DNA from: Fennellomyces sp. T-0311
Lineage: Eukaryota; Mucoromycota; Mucoromycetes; Mucorales; Lichtheimiaceae
DNA length: 64,000 bases
Reading direction: 5' to 3'
Assembly: GCA_025266875.1 (NCBI GenBank)
Contig: JALLLT010000029.1
Location: forward strand, 372,001 to 436,000
The position numbers and the translations under genes were made by a program. How positions within the stretch are numbered: position 1 is the first letter of the stretch; each line of letters opens with the position of its first letter. Positions 45,034 through 57,342 of this stretch are shown in pieces. The notes below the pieces were generated by a model. It did not search any database, was not told the origin of the DNA, and worked only from the letters and a program-made list of their open reading frames with translations.

Positions 45034-46379
45034 TTAAGTCAATACCCACTTGAGATGATCAGCCATATTCTTAAGCAAGGTGACAGAGTTGGCGCAGTCA
45101 GACGTTTCAAGACCATTAGGGCAAACCTCTAAAAACCACAGTGATCATAATACATTAGATATCTAAAAATCGTGTGTATACAAGAAGGTAACCTACGGAT
45201 TCTATTGTCCGAACGGATCCAGAACTCTTCCCCGGCGTGCCAGAATCCAGATAATCGAGAAGGAACATCAACGATCACTAGTGTTCAGATATTAAGATTA
45301 TCAGTATCCTGACATGATATGAACTTTTCAACGTACGATCGCGCTTGTTGGTAAGACGTGTATATGGAATATTCGTGTTGACAATATAGCGAGCGAATCC
45401 AAGGTTTCCAACACGAGGTGCACCTAGGTTGATTCGAGTTAGCCATTAATATATCCCTCATAGGTGGTTTTATCACACCTTGAGTAAACAGCGAAGGCCT
45501 GAAACCTCGCTGATGAAGGTCTAAGGCACACAAGAGGGATGTCGCACCACCCAGGGAGTGACTAATATTTGGTCAATACTTGTGAAAGCTGCTAGGGTAT
45601 CCCTTACTTACCCAGTAACTGCAAGAGTGTAGTCTGGATATTGCGAGACTTGCTGAGTAATCACCGGGATAATGGATCCAGCAACCTCTTGGTAGCTGTT
45701 GTAAAATCCTAGTGTACGTAATATGTAGTGAGTACATTAGGAAAACATCCTATATAATATGGACTGGAGCAGTGGTGTTCTACCTCTGTGGACTCGGGCA
45801 GTAAGTGCGTGAGGATAATTGGTTAATACTGCATCCAAGTTCTATCCGAGTGAAAAAAAAATGACATCAAAGGATTAACATAAGATATACTCCAATGGAT
45901 ATACCACTTACAGCCGCCCAATTTTCAGACGAGGCAGATCCTAAAAATATAACCGATTCAATGCTTAATATGAGCATATTATACCATGAGATACTATAAT
46001 ACTTACCACGAAAGACAGCAACAATACGCTTCAAATCATCGTCACGTACGACCATTGCATTTGTGTCATGTTCCGGCGTAGTAAATGTTTGAATGATCTC
46101 AATATGGTCGGTGCGATGGCAGTTTGGACAATTCCATACTCCTCCAGGGATAACTGTTGGGCAGTAGGCATTTCCAGCAAGTGTCATGTAATATCTCTGA
46201 AGAGTCTCTTCAGCAGCCGTTGCAAAACGATAATCGATTCCGGGAATGGCAAGTGGCGAAACGCCATTGGTACCGTCGTCTGTGGAATTGGCCTGATGTC
46301 TTTTTTCAAAAAGAGGATAGGCTGTCACTGAGGATAATGCAAAATAGGAAGCAAGGGCCAAAGGAAACGAAAACTTCAT
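45034..46379 (-). CDS. secreted class 3 triacylglycerol lipase, copy A
   Basis: About eight short exons give roughly 295-300 residues. Signal peptide MKFSFPLALASYFALSSVTA precedes a Lys-Arg site (FEKR) of the propeptide type. The core follows Rhizopus/Rhizomucor lipases: YYMTLAGNAYC with the CPNC pair, LKRIVAVFRGSASSENWAA, VHRGFYNSYQEVAG, the nucleophile elbow VTGHSLGGATSLLCALDL, APRVGN, NKRDLIVDVPSRLSGFWHAG then EEFWIR (acid residue region), CPNGLETSDCANS and MADHLKW with the likely catalytic His. It hydrolyses extracellular triglycerides. Exon 1 is 46379-46007 and exon 2 is 45940-45912. A TATAAATA box lies about 67 bases upstream. The paralog at 51314-52573 shares exon layout. Confidence 0.88.
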
Positions 46380-46445
46380 TTTGACAGTGAACTTTAAAGT
46401 AAACAGTAGAAGATAATTTTTAATACCATGTCGTTGTGGTCAGCC

Positions 46446-46453
46446 TATTTATA
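46446..46453 (-). promoter_or_regulatory. TATA box of lipase A
   Basis: Minus-strand TATAAATA, 67 bases before the ATG at 46379. The same octamer lies 53 bases before the lipase B start. Confidence 0.5.
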
Positions 46454-49119
46454 CTCAAGCTCAAATACTATTTAACTTTCGATGCGGACTCGTTAGCCGC
46501 GGCATTCGTGTCAAGGAATTGTAGTACTTGCAGATGGAGTAAACGATTCTTTGACAAGTGAAAGGCGGTCCTACTTCCTTATACGTATAGATCGTGGAAA
46601 ATTATCAATGCTCCTCGCGTAAACGAATTGCTTAATCACCCGAAATTCACGAAACCAGTTTTCAGGGTAAGTAAATCGAAAACTCGGACTGGCGTACAAA
46701 CAATGGTCGTCCGCTAACAGCAGAGTATAAGTGACTCTGACGTTCATATATGACGCAGAGATATGTGTTACAATTTTCTGTTGATTATAGTGTAACGATG
46801 ATCAGTTTCCCCACACACTGGATCCGAAAAAAGTTTCTTATTCGTTGTGATGAGTCAACGGAATAGCAATACTGTCCTTGTTTGCCCAGGCACACTGCAT
46901 AAAATAAATCCATAATTCCCACGCCATGAAGGGAAAGCAGTTTGGAACATTTCAATTACGCATCGGGCCTGTCATTTAGCAATGATCAAATATGTAAGCT
47001 ATTCCGTATTTTACATAGCTCGTTTACAGGACTTTTTGAAAGCTATATAAACCGCGTTGCTTAATATCAGCATTTCCCTGATAAAAAATTTCCCGTTACG
47101 TTCGGTCATTACCTAGTTAGGTATATATGATCGAAAGTCTTTCGAGGGCCGGAGTTTTTTCTTCTACATATTGTTGCACTCGATCATCGTCCATGGAGTA
47201 ATGGCTTTTCCAAGATTTCCATAGAAAAGTTGAAACGGGAGTTATTGGTACTCATAATTGATATTTGATTCAAAAAACCATAAACTGACTGTATCACTAT
47301 GGTATGCCGTCTCTTAAGGCCCACCTATCAATCTAATTAAGATTAGTACCCGCTAAAACGGATGGTGTGCCTTACAACAAACATTGCATGAAACTTCACC
47401 AAAAAAAACGTATTTATTAGCAATGTTGTCCACAGTATCCGTAAGCTCTGTGATATCACATACAGATATACGAAGCCTCATTGATTCATAAAAAAAAAGC
47501 ATCATCGAAGCTTCATGTAAACATGGGATGGGTCTTAGAATTATCAGTCAACCCTCGCTAGCTTGTCGTAGAACTAACACGAGCTTTCAATCTTGCGTGA
47601 GATTGCTGTGATGGCTTTAAGTTTGTTGTGCAACTGTTGCACCTCCTTCCGATTCAATTAAAGATGAAGGGAAAAACACTGTCACCATAATATACAGGAG
47701 GTATCCTGATACTGAGCTTTGGCCTAAATGAAACAACATACTTTATTGGTGGAAGATGACTGTGGGTCTCGCATCGAATATCAAGCGTGGTATCTTGCAA
47801 AGGGCGGAGACCCTGTCTTGTTGGTATCTGACATCTGTGTCGAAATCAGTACAGCGCGTCTCCCTGGTAGTCATGATTTATCTTCCTATACTCTGTGAGT
47901 AGAGTGCTTTTCAGCTAAAAATTCCCGTTGATAAGCATTTTGCTACTGAGAACCCGAATTCAGTTATCTATTGCGTAGGTAATAGAAGAAGCGGTAGTAG
48001 TTAAGCAGGAATTCACAGTTATAGTATGAAGCGATTGTTATCATACGTGATAAGGCGATCAATACACGTAGTATCTTTATTACGAAAAAATATCCGCTAA
48101 ATCAACGCTTACTTAAACAGCTGAGAAGACTCAAATGCCATTCCTTGTCGTCAGTATCCTACTTCCAATTATCAATAAATTGCTTATCATGCAGCTGTTG
48201 TCGTGATGCGATGGGTCGAGCTGTGTTCTGAAGGATGTACGTAGGCACATCAGCATTTATTTATGGTACCGTGTCCGTTTTTATTGTGATATATCATCAA
48301 GTGCTTCCGTTTCGCTTGAAAATCTTTTATCAATGGACCAGCTTTACTGATGAACCAGTGTTACCAATGGATCACGATTAATTTTACCCGTAGTCAGGTA
48401 TAAATATGCAGCTTAGACGAAGCACTTTTGCTCCTTGGACTTTTTCGTAAAAATGAGCGGTATGCATTTATGTCAATCCTAGAGTATATCAATCTTATAC
48501 GTAACGTTTCTATTGATGAAAACTTGCACAACAATTTTCAAGATTCCTTGGCACACATAGTAAGTCGCGGTTGGGTAATAATACGCGATGTTGCATTGCT
48601 GACGACAGCTGTACTTTTCAGTTTTTTTTATCAAGCACCTTTCCTTCGCCGTTGCTGTCCTAGTGGTAGGGCAACGTACCAACCTAAAAAGTGCTGTGTC
48701 TTGCCACGATACAGGTAGCAACATCGTTGGCGATTGTGGTTGGTGTGGCCTTCGGGTAGAAGCATCAACCACTCTTACTTCTTAGGTGACTTTAAAGAAG
48801 CTTTGGAGAGTATGATACTTATTGAAGAGCACTTTTCTGCTGTATGCAACGCTACTATGCTATATCTGATCATCTGTTCCATTTGCTTAAGGTAAGCTGG
48901 TATAAAGTATACTGTTGTGGTGTAGTCGTGTTATGAAGCTACCACAAACTGTCGTTACTGCGACAAGAACTTATGGGGAAGTTGCTACTGAAATGTAAAA
49001 AGGAAATTTAAAATATAAAAGAAAAGGGTTAGTTCGTTCTATAAGGTGTTAATATATCACGCAGGAGTTCTCGATTGGGCTTATGTAATGCCAACTGCGA
49101 TGTGGTTTTTAGTCCTAAG
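46454..49119. other. gene-poor AT-rich stretch
   Basis: Nearly 2.7 kb without a supportable ORF on either strand. No tandem repeats; probably decayed intergenic or transposon-derived sequence. Confidence 0.45.
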
Positions 49120-49747
49120 TGTTGAGAACAGCGGTTCCTCGGAACAAGCGTATGAGTCTCGGTAGGATATAAGAGTCTTAAAAAGGATAGTCCGATGATC
49201 GGAACACAAGAAAAATAAACAATTGAAAACTAATTGTCAAAAAGTGAAAGAGAAAGAGAACTTGTTTTTATTGAAGAATCAGAATTTGGCTATTTATATG
49301 GTCTAACTAATGTAATTTCTAACTATGCATCGTAACTGAGTACATTGCAGGATGAATTTAGATATCTTTTCGTTGCCTAGCTAAGGGCATTGTTACTGTC
49401 TATATTGTGAAGTTACTTGTGAAGAGGTCGCGTAATTTTTAATGGCATTGCGTTACCATGGACGGTGCGTTGTAATGGTGCACTGTGATCTGTTCTGCTC
49501 AACGGGGCGGTGTTTATTTTTGCAAGCTAAATGCAAATTTGGAAGGATGGTTCTAAGTAAACTCTTGCCTTAGTATTAAACTTTTTTAGTCACTTATTGA
49601 AGTCTTGTCAATGTGTATACTAGAATATCCACTGCCTTAAGTACTGCTATTTATTGTTCGTAACAATATATTTGAATCTTTTTTTTGTACTAATAATTAT
49701 ATATATCCTTGATAACTTTGGAGAGGGAGCAAAGAAGAAAGTCAACA
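49120..49747. mobile_element. probable solo LTR, TGTTGA...TCAACA
   Basis: A 628-bp segment starts TGTTGAGAACAGCGG and ends AAAGTCAACA, forming TGTTGA/TCAACA short inverted ends typical of Ty3/gypsy LTRs. A purine-rich tract follows near 49245. The final part resembles that of the element at 50339 (ATAATTATATATAT then GAGGGAG). Flanking 5-mers do not match, so a clean target duplication is absent. Confidence 0.4.
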
Positions 49748-50338
49748 GGGCTATTTTCCCATGCCGTTCAAAAAGCGGCGCCACAATACTTTTTGATTTT
49801 CTGTTACTGAAATCAGATATTTCTTGCGCTTAAATGGATGGTATTGATTGGATATGTAGTAGTGTTGATTCGGCGGAGATTTGTTCATAATGAAGATACA
49901 TTACCGGGCAACCGTATTATTCGAAGCCGGAAACGCAGTAACAGCCTAAGAGATCTATAATGGCAAAAAGGAGAACCCTGGTACTATAGTTATCTTCCAA
50001 AATACAGGACACCTCCGATTTGAAAGCTCGATTGTTGTCCTACGTATTTGGACTTTGGATAAGGCGTTTTTCTTGACCGTCTTTTCTGCGTGCAGTCATA
50101 TACTTCTATGGAACATTCAGCACAAGTCAAGATGAAAAAACTGTCACCAGCGAAGAAGAGTGCATCGAGGAGAGTTTTACCACAGACAGTTAAAAGAATT
50201 TAGCGCCTCTTTCGAAGGATTATAGTCACTAAATGATCAAGTCCAGAGAGTACAAAACGACTGGATACCTGAAGCATATGATATCAGCATTTTGGCTGTT
50301 AAATTCAGTCGCCTTAGCCGAAAAACAGGTATACATAC
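49748..50338. other. spacer between two LTR-like segments
   Basis: About 590 bases without ORFs; possibly degenerate internal retroelement sequence. Confidence 0.35.
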
Positions 50339-51048
50339 TGTTGGCGCCGTTTTGAGTCAGGTGTACAGTAGTCGGTTGTTGTGTAAATTGGTAGTTGAGT
50401 ACACCAAAATATAGTGAGCACCAGCAACAATATCGTTTGTTACGGACGTTTGTATAAAGGGATCCTAAAGAGGATTGAGGATTGAAAATAGAAAATGGGT
50501 AGGAAAGCAAATTGTCTTTATTGCTTGATCGATAAACAGTAATCCTAATTGCGGGATACCAGACAACACTGATAACTATAAAGTATTTAGGTTGGGGTGT
50601 TGATAAATGTAATCAATTGACCAATGTTTATTTAATGAAAAGCGCTTCTTATTTATATCTTTCGATACAATGGCGCAGCACTAGCTATTCTAGCTGTGAT
50701 AGGTGCGTACGGTAACCAATTGATGATGGTGTAGTTGCCGCAGCAGTGGGGGTAAAGGTGATTGGTGTTGTTCATGCAGGCTAATTGCTGGCTAGTGGTG
50801 GCGCAGCTGCCGCAGTAATTCAGATGTAGAGTGCCGCAGCAAAGAAGATTCTGGCTACTGGGCTACTCTATTGGGTAATTGTGGGTGTTTGAGGTACTTG
50901 TGGGTTTCGGGTTTTTATATTATTTATTGTTTTTGGTTTTTGTACATCTTTTTTAATACTGATAATGATAATATATATGATATGATAATACAAGAGGGAG
51001 AGAGAGAGAGAGAAAGGAAAAAAGGGAAAGTTGGTGGGGCTGCCAACA
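50339..51048. mobile_element. second probable LTR, TGTTGGC...GCCAACA
   Basis: 710 bp bounded by a perfect 7-base inverted pair TGTTGGC/GCCAACA. It shares with the 49120 segment a T-rich 3' part, an ATATATGATATGATAA-like run and a GAGGGAG purine tract (here with a GA microsatellite at 50996-51013). Flanks are CATAC and TGTCT, not a duplication, so it may have recombined. Confidence 0.4.
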
Positions 51049-51313
51049 TGTCTATCAATACGTAGAAGTGGGCAAAGTTCGCAACGTATATCACCTTCTA
51101 GATTATTAGTTTAATTGGGCAGCAAAATAATAATAATAAAAAAGACTCTCTTCAAACAATAAATTTTAATAACTCCAAAAGCCATACTACAGGTGACACA
51201 CAGCCTATTGTGACGCTTATCCTTCAAGAACAGGACATTCACCGCTGCTTGACAAATCCCAATAGCTATATGACAGAGATTAATGACTGAAGAGTGTGGT
51301 TTCATGATAGTAC
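51049..51313. other. short intergenic
   Basis: 3' flank of lipase B. No gene. Confidence 0.5.
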
Positions 51314-52573
51314 TCACTTAAGATGATCATCCACGTTCTTGATTCCTCGGGTAGACATCAAGCAGTCATTCGTCTCAAGACCATTAGGACAGACCTCTAT
51401 AGGTTGAACAAACACTGTCAGTAAACTGAAAACCGTTTAAAATCAAACTAATACTTACGAATTTGATTATCTTCTCGAATCCAGAATTCCTCACCAGCAT
51501 GAATGTACAAGAATACCCGAGAAGGTATATCAACGAACACTGAGGAACCACTCGCATGGTTAAATAAATAGGTATTGGACAATAACTTTTTTACTTACTG
51601 TCCTTCTTGTTAGTGAGACGAGTATAAGGAAGACCAGAGTTAATGATATGCTGGGCAAATGCGCGGTTGCCAACACGGGGAGAGCCTATATATAACGCTT
51701 TCTATAAGACATTCTTCCTAACAGGCAATCTTTACCTTGGGAATATTCATACACCTCGTATCCACGGCGTTGGAGATCAAGGGCACATAGCAAAGAGGTA
51801 GTGCCACCGAGAGAATGGCTAAATTAGGAGTTGGTCAGTTATGTGCGTGGCATATTAATGGCACATGTGGTAGTACTTACCCGGTAGCAGCCAAGAAGTA
51901 ATCAGGATGCTCTCTGACCTGCTGCTCAATCACCGGGATAATTTGATCAGCCACTTCCTGATAACTGTTATAGAATCCTATGCACAGTCACATCCTGTAA
52001 GTCATTGCGGTCAATAATACTAAGGCACCGTATTTATAAACCTCGATGAACTCGTGTTCCTGAAGCTGGCGGGTAAGAAATCAAAACTTGATCCAAGTCC
52101 TATGTAAGCCGATATATGATCAGTATATGCATACCCGATAGGTTTAAGTAAGCTAATGTAGTGCTTACAGCTTCAAAGTTCTCTCGAGACACGGAGCCTA
52201 ATTGAGAGTGAAATTCATTAGCGCGTGGACTTATAGGGATCATAAATAGTCCTATACCTCGGAAAACAGCAGTAATGCGCTTCAAATCATCATCACGGAC
52301 AACCATGGCGTTGGTATCATGGGTAGGAGTTTTGAAAGTTTTCACAATTGTCATGTGTGAAGTACGGTTGCAGTTAGGACAGTCCCATTGACCTCCAGGG
52401 ATGACCGTTTCACAGTATGCGTTGCCAGCAAGCGTCATGTAATATCTCTGGGTAGCTTCTTCTTCTGGTGTTGCCATGCGCACACCGTCCTGGCGCTTAC
52501 CAAAGGCAGGAAGTCCTGTCACAGCTGAAAGAGCAAAAGATGCAGCAATTGTCAATTGAAGCAGAAACTTCAT
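51314..52573 (-). CDS. secreted class 3 triacylglycerol lipase, copy B
   Basis: Same multi-exon layout as copy A. Signal peptide MKFLLQLTIAASFALSAVTG is followed by FGKR. Core motifs: YYMTLAGNAYCETVIPGGQW with CPNC, LKRITAVFRG, RVHRGFYNSYQEVADQIIP, ATGHSLGGTTSLLCALDL with the catalytic Ser, SPRVGNRAFAQHI, NKKDMFVDIPSRVFLYIHAG then EEFWIRED, CPNGLETNDC and VDDHLK before TGA at 51316-51314, with the likely catalytic His. The stop directly follows DHLK, and a good GTGAGT donor overlaps it, so a short extra exon cannot be excluded. The TATAAATA box 53 bases upstream parallels copy A. It differs in many residues, so the duplication is not recent. Confidence 0.88.
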
Positions 52574-52625
52574 GTTAAAACGAACGGAAGGTATTTAATG
52601 CTTATTTCTTTCTACATTGATGCAA

Positions 52626-52633
52626 TATTTATA
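52626..52633 (-). promoter_or_regulatory. TATA box of lipase B
   Basis: Minus-strand TATAAATA, 53 bases before the start codon at 52573. Confidence 0.5.
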
Positions 52634-54660
52634 CCCTTCATAACTTGAGCCTCTTTGAAGGTTTCCGCGGCAGGTACGTCAAACGACCGCGTTTGCTTAC
52701 CGAAGAAGTATTTGATTGTTTGTCAAGTATCTAATGAATAAAATGCACCACACCTTAACAGTATCCACCGTGGAAAAGTCTCCAAGTGTATCGCGTAAAC
52801 GGATTAGTTACCTGCAAGGCCAATCTAAACCGCGCAAAAAATTATCTACTTTACCTGGTAAATTCGTTTATTTGTCCGTACAGATGGCACTTGTGCTACT
52901 TTGATGATTACAGTGTAACATCGATCAAAATTCCCCACACTGAAATGGAACCACTGCACTTTATGTTTTTTTGATGAGTCATGAGCTTGCTGTTACTAGT
53001 ACTGGATTCCCATGTAATCTCATAGCGGCTGATAATTCCATATCTCCTCAGCTGTTAGCTCAGGGTAGCGTAGAAGGTTTTTTTGCTGAAACGTAGGCTG
53101 TTATTCACGATCTTAAATAAATAGATTTCTTCTCTTTAGCGATTTCGCATAAACATATATGCTACATCACCGTATATATACTAAAGCCCATGTAGGGGTA
53201 CTTTTTATTTCATATAAAGTTTTATGGGAAGTAATTACACCAGAGCTTTGGTTCCGCAAGTCGATTATTGCTCTCCATAACAGTATAAAATACCTTTCCA
53301 ATCTTTCTTGTTCCCTCAAGAACATCCCTGTGCTTGCTTAACAAGCTTAATAAGGGAGTTTGGAAGTGTAAGATTTCTTTTAACCGATTTTATCGTTTCA
53401 TTGCACTTCCTAAAATGTCACATTCTTATTTGTAGCGTATGGTCATGATGTCACGGAAAGCAATATTAAATGATTACTACTCCCGCGGATATTAATACAC
53501 TATGAGATGCGCATTATGTGGGAATTGCAATAACTCCGGTGTTACAGTTTCATGCTCTGAATAAGTGCCCATGCACGCTCTTTAAGAAACAAGAGGCGTA
53601 GAAGACAAAGCTTACGATGCTGTGACTAGCGATATAACGGACTTGGACCTTACTGCGTGTACTCTAGCTGCTATATCTCGATACTCCAGCTTTCTAAAAG
53701 AAGGTATGGAATGTAGCACTCTGAAAACTTTTTAAGTAGTGCTACACATCTAGGCTCCGATGATATCCATAGCAACATCCAGGTCTTCTAGGAAAAAATG
53801 GGACGATACAGATCGAATTCTACGATAACCACCAAAAAAATAAGGAAGTGTTTGGTACAATTTAATGTACCTCGCTCAAAATTCCGATACTCACCCAAAA
53901 GCTGGCGTACCCAGCTACTTTAATCCGTAGCTCAATCTCAAAGAGTGCTAGCGATATAAAGTTAACGGCTTCGCAATGTTCATGGTTGGAATACCAGTAT
54001 GTAAATTTAGAGAGATTTGATTTGAAACCGTTCTCATCTTATGTCGTTTATATGCAAAAAATCGTAAAAAGGTATCGCTTCTAAATTAAATATCTCTAGT
54101 GCCGATCTTAAAATCCCGTACAAAATATACTATCACACTAGGAAGATTCAATCGATGAGACAACTTTAATATCTAACTAAAGCCAATAAGGATCGTGTTA
54201 TCTGCCCAAAGCCTATGACTTTTAACATATAGTTAATTTGTATCCAACTATCCACTACCGTACGTCTTTTCCACGTAACGCTTTCTATTTCAAGTGCTGT
54301 ATTTCTCATTTTCTATGTTTTTTAATTTGCCAGTTCGAGGCGCTGCTTTTTCGTCTATTCCATCCTAGATTACGTTGGCAAGACAAATTAAACTGCTCCG
54401 TGTTTCTCGTATTTGGGACTACCCGTTACAAAAAACAAAGGGTTCCCTTACCTGGGTAAATTTTTTTGTATCTTGGTAAAAGACGAAAATCACACTTCTC
54501 CAAATCATCTTTTCCTGAATAATTGGATCAACTAGCTAGCTACAGTACTGAATCTGCCGCTAATTCTCTAAAAACGATACTAATATATTAAGGATATTCG
54601 ATAGGTAGACTAATTTCTATTCACGAAAAAAGATTGTTAAGATGACTTTCCAATGCATTT
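52634..54660. other. gene-poor AT-rich stretch
   Basis: About 2 kb with only short ORFs lacking motifs. No repeats seen until the microsatellite at 54661. Confidence 0.45.
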
Positions 54661-54684
54661 GGCTTTGGCTTTGGCTTTGGCTTT

Positions 54685-54740
<56 letters not shown>
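54661..54740. repeat. (GGCTTT)n microsatellite fused to a 54-T homopolymer
   Basis: Four GGCTTT hexamers run directly into 54 consecutive T (54687-54740). Read from the minus strand it is a long poly-A followed by AAAGCC repeats. It could be a retroposed tail or simple slippage; exact length is error-prone in sequencing. Confidence 0.9.
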
Positions 54741-54746
<6 letters not shown>

Positions 54747-55291
54747 TCGAATTTTGTCGAATTCATGTTACTTAAGGGGATCCGATTGCTGTTCAAGCCT
54801 GTAAACGTACACAAAAAGCCTTATATCCAACTATATCAAGCATTTCCTCAGTTTTTCGGTGGTTATAGTAGAATTTGAGGTGTGTTCACCCATTTCTACT
54901 ACCTAAAAATTTGTATGTCACCACGGACGCCATCGCAGTTTAACTATGTATTAGTATTTTAAAGGATCCCAAGGTACTATATTTCATATCTTCTTCTTAA
55001 AAAATGGAACGTGGGCGCACAATTTCTGGAGACCTCCCCCTCTCCCAGACTACTACCCAACCGGCCTTCACCATAAGGAAGTTAAACGAAGATATGATGA
55101 GGGTTTAATTTTCAAGTTATGCATCAAGACAGAAGTCGAGGCCCCGCTGCTTTAACTTTTATGCGCATTGTATAATGATTTAAGCATGATATGTATATTT
55201 ACAGTAGTCTAAAATCTATGCAGAGATGGTACAGAATGAGTATGCAACAATATGGTAGATGTGAAATGTCTCTAGGTATCAATGGTGGTAT
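54741..55291. other. spacer
   Basis: No gene seen; includes the 3' flank of the MFS transporter gene. Confidence 0.45.
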
Positions 55292-57342
55292 TTAAAGACC
55301 AGCATCCTGTCTTTTTCTGGTCCACTCCTTTCCTTTCATTCGTATGATAATTATGTTGGCTGTCATCAAAAGCATGACAGCACCACATACTGTGTAAAGA
55401 ATACCGGGTTTTAACGCGCGTTCAATGTCGGAGGCAACAAGTGAGCCCACACCCGCCATAATGTATCGTCCAAAGTTATTGCATGCTAAGAAGTTACTTT
55501 TCAGTCAGATATGTCACTGCAAAATTTAAAATTTATAACATACCAGTGACCGATGCGCCCCGCTTACTAAAGCAGTCGACGAGATATGCAGACAACGTAA
55601 CGTTAGGGACCATTAGGCCAAATCCGACTATGCAATCATCAGATAAGTTAGGTTCAGGTTAACTTGCTACCAAGGTATGAAGAGCACGTTACCGAAAAAT
55701 AGGCACACCAGACCAACTGCGTAATGAACATCTTTTTGAACACACCATCCGAAAGCAGTAAACGCGGCAAATTGAATGAAAAGTGAAACGTAGAAAACTG
55801 GACCACCAAGTCGCATTTCCGGATATACTTCATCATTGTCGTTCAACTTTCGTAAGCGCCTCTTGTATGTCGAATCGGAGAATCTGCCACCCGCTAGACC
55901 ACCAATAAGAGCACCGACGGCCATGGAAAGATAGCAAAGCCCCACTGTACCCGAATCAAGGCCATATTGATTGGTATAAATGCGTGTAAAGTTTGTATTG
56001 ATAAGGTAATATACGAGAAACCTGTTATAGTGGTGAATATCGGTTTCAGTTTGAGGAAACAGTGACTTAATACTTACAAGATTCCAATGAATCCAACTAC
56101 TAATGCGATATTAGGGTAAAGCAGCAGTTGTAGTGGTCCCAGCATAGTTTTGAAAATGGCTCGCTTCTTTCTCTTTTCAGGTATTGCGTCCGGGTTTTGC
56201 TTCTCTTCATCTTGTACAACTTGCTTAGGCGCGCTATCTGATGGCCTCCATGTTTCGGGAAGTACGAGCAAAAGGCCAAACCAGATGCAAAAGGCAAAAA
56301 TCGCCAGGAACCAAAAATTACTCCGCCAACCTAGACCTTGGTTAAGGTATCCGCCGAGAATAGGGCTAAAGTTCACGTGTGAGAAAATAACATTAGATTT
56401 TCACGCTATTTTTACATACGCTATAGCTGGACCCAATAATGGCCCACTGGTGTAATATGCGAATGCTCTTCCACGTTGATGCGGCTCAAAAATATCACTA
56501 ATATGAAATATTAGAATTTGAAATTCATCCACGATTCGATCATAGATATAAAAGACTTACGATATTGTGCCTGCTCCCATTGACATAACCTATTATCAAT
56601 TATGTAAGCGTCTAATTTCCCAGAAATAGGATTGACGTAGTACATACCGATGAAGACCCGATAGCACTGAAAGCTCGAAATGCGATGAACATTCCAATAT
56701 TCTTTGATAAAGCGCAACAAATGCTGCCAACGACCGAGAACAGGAATGAAATGAGGTATATAGGTCGACGTCCGAATCGATCACCCAAACTAGCCCATAC
56801 AAGAGGGAAGAATGCAGTGACAAAGGTGAAAACAGAAAGAGAGGCATTTATGGCAGTATCGGTGGTATTAAGCGCAACTTGCATATCAACTAAAGCAGGG
56901 TACTATGGAAAAATATTAGATCAACATTCATGCGTACCCCGCGTGACTTACATATAGTGTGGTGGCAACAGGAGATCTGTAAATACATCATGGAACATAA
57001 GAATCATCGAGAAATGCCCTAATACCGGGAGAAAACTTACATGGTACCAGCAACTGCAACGACTAACAAGATCATTGACTTCTTGAACATTGGATAGTCT
57101 CTTGGATCGGCAATTTGCTCTTTCTTTCCGATACTTAACAGATCCTTGGTATACCATGGCCGATTCGATGTTGTAACCGGGCCCTCATTGACAGTCGCCG
57201 TCACTTCCGAATCCGCACGTTGTAATACTGGCTTTTTATCATATCCTTCATGTACGGTTCGAGCGTCATCGTCGTGCCTTGTATAATTCGACATGCCGGG
57301 CGGTGATACTATGGTGATAGATGTGTTTATTATATTTGGCAT
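55292..57342 (-). CDS. DHA1-type major facilitator transporter
   Basis: Multi-exon; first exons 57342-57041 and 56976-56952, then from 56902 down. The N-terminal about 100 residues are hydrophilic. TM segments follow, with motif A between TM2 and TM3 (WASLGDRFGRRPIYLISF). Further matches are VMSMGAGTI, ISDIFEPHQRGRAFAYY, GPLLGP, PILGGYLNQGLGWRSNFWFL then AIFAF, LPETWRP, a charged central loop (EEKQNPDAIPEKRKKR), LCYLSMAVGALIGGLAGG then RFSD, and a final TM before MKGKEWTRKRQDAGL. The pattern matches fungal DHA1 drug/polyamine proton antiporters in the plasma membrane; the substrate cannot be told. The first Met (MPNIINTS) or an internal one at 57294 could start it. Confidence 0.85.

Noticed and set aside
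48428..48718. 96-codon plus ORF
   Set aside because: Isolated ORF in an AT-rich desert, no recognisable composition or motif.
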